Notes under the pieces: generated by a model
Databases searched by the model: none
Seen by the model: only the letters and a program-made list of their open reading frames with translations
What the model was told of the DNA's origin: nothing
Made by a program: the position numbers and the translations under genes
NCBI RefSeq assembly: GCF_943193175.1
Contig: NZ_CALPDF010000012.1
Coordinates: forward strand, 1 to 64,000
Direction: 5' to 3'
Source: Neobacillus muris
Lineage (GTDB): Bacteria > Bacillota > Bacilli > Bacillales > Cytobacillaceae
Length of the DNA stretch: 64,000 nucleotides
Part shown: positions 63,428 through 64,000 of the stretch, piece after piece
How positions within the stretch are numbered: position 1 is the first letter of the stretch
Layout of the letters: every line of letters starts with the position of its first letter

Positions 63428-64000
63428 AAAAATGAGGATGAATTTTTTCAATGGACAGCAGAGTCCCAATTATTTGTATGGATGGTCAGTTTATGAAAAA
63501 AGCATTTTATTAAGTCTGAAAACCACCATTTCTTCCCCGAAATGAATTCCCCTATATTGACAGCAAAAAATATGTCCAATATAGCCTTACAACTTGCAGT
63601 TACTATAAAACCAACAGATGCCAGAACCCTTCTCGGAAATGAACTGCCTGGATTACGATTATATGACACCGAGATTGTGGTGGCAGGAGAAGGGACAAAC
63701 CTCACTAATCTTCCAACTGAATCTGCCCCTCCGTTAGAGGTTCTGCTGAATGAAAGGAAAGTATCTGAAGAATTATTAAAACAAGAGAATGTGCCACAAA
63801 ACAATGCTGCTGTAACGGATCCCGAAACTAAAACCGTATTTATCTATCATAGCCACAGCTGGGAATCATTTCTTCCCTTGTTAGTGGGAGCATCCATACC
63901 AAATGAAGCTGTCAGTTCGGATGAAAGGGCAAATGTAGTGGGGCTCGGAGACCGGCTTGCAGCGGATTTAATGAACAAAGGGATTGGAGTTGAACACGAT
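63428..64000 (+). pseudogene. spoIIP-like gene, truncated at 5' end and interrupted (runs off window)
   Basis: The frame matches stage II sporulation protein P, a peptidoglycan hydrolase of the engulfment complex. Landmarks: SENHHFFPEM, TIKPTDARTLLGNELPGL, YDTEIVVAGEGTNLTNLP, and TVFIYHSHSWESFLPLL. The N-terminal membrane helix (first ~50 residues) is absent and no start with a ribosome site exists. An in-frame TGA lies at 63494-63496 between FVWMVSL and KKHF. The frame is open to the end of the window. It directly follows a degraded Zur box. Likely a decayed extra copy. Confidence 0.7.

Noticed and set aside
63494-63496. Second Sec-coding UGA in the spoIIP-like frame
   Set aside because: SpoIIP has no catalytic Cys at this place and the frame lacks a start and anchor, so decay is the simpler view.
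63448-63804. 118-codon antisense frame at the right edge
   Set aside because: It lies opposite the clear spoIIP homology and resembles no family.

Overview
The window looks like chromosome of an aerobic or facultative, endospore-forming member of the Bacillaceae (Bacillus/Neobacillus/Mesobacillus type). It is AT-rich, with strong GGAGG-type ribosome binding sites, sigma-A promoters and U-tailed intrinsic terminators. Many genes have clear Bacillus counterparts: fnr/narK, opuA, malP/malA, helD, ycnKJI, thiOSGF, yciC, ycgQR, a GerPF-like gene and a spoIIP remnant. Operators recognisable by eye are also of Bacillus type: Fnr, GlnR/TnrA, CcpA cre, PurR, LexA, Zur and a TPP riboswitch. No rRNA, tRNA, CRISPR array, intact insertion sequence or prophage was found.

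Layout. 0.1-2.2 kb: fnr and divergent narK with a perfect Fnr box. 2.4-8.6 kb: alpha/beta hydrolase, YkvA protein, two-gene OpuA glycine-betaine importer, stand-alone glnA. 9.1-12.7 kb: two DHA2-type drug exporters, the second with a MarR repressor and three similar operators. 12.9-14.9 kb: unknown small gene, RibF-like flavin enzyme, then a FrnE/DsbA-like thiol oxidoreductase whose first active-site Cys codon is UGA. 15-18 kb: PurR-type guaC, two GNATs, RidA. 18.3-22.7 kb: complete alpha-glucoside PTS module (RpiR regulator, EIICB, GH4 phospho-glucosidase, EIIA). 22.8-23.1 kb: a 20-21 bp-period repeat array. 23.3-34.5 kb: MscS channel, HelD, TudS-like protein, a cadD remnant fused behind doxX, an EmrAB-like pump, a methyltransferase, an amine oxidase, and a 51-52 bp minisatellite abutting an NmrA-type gene remnant. 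34.8-37.7 kb: ycnKJI copper operon. 37.8-53.2 kb: single metabolic and small genes (ACP, guaD, aldehyde dehydrogenase, CoA-transferase, GlcD-type oxidase with a perfect cre, a small gene with a LexA-like box in its promoter). 53.3-57.3 kb: thiamine operon tenI-thiO-thiS-thiG-thiF behind a TPP riboswitch. 57.4-59.5 kb: MerR regulator and divergent multidrug MFS pump with a 19-bp-spacer promoter. 59.7-63.4 kb: zinc-starvation cluster with four Zur boxes (Cys-depleted L33, YciC, YcgQ, YcgR). The window ends in a spoIIP-like reading frame that lacks its start and has an in-frame stop.

The most interesting item is the UGA codon at 14209-14211. It falls exactly on the first residue of the redox motif, reads through in frame, and is followed by a short stem-loop of bacterial SECIS type. 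A selenocysteine-containing FrnE is the best explanation, although no sel genes lie in this window. Secondary points are the apparently circularly permuted substrate-binding domain of the OpuA permease, the LexA-box gene, three dispersed TGTCCA palindromes near gene 3' ends, and several decayed genes at deletion or repeat junctions.
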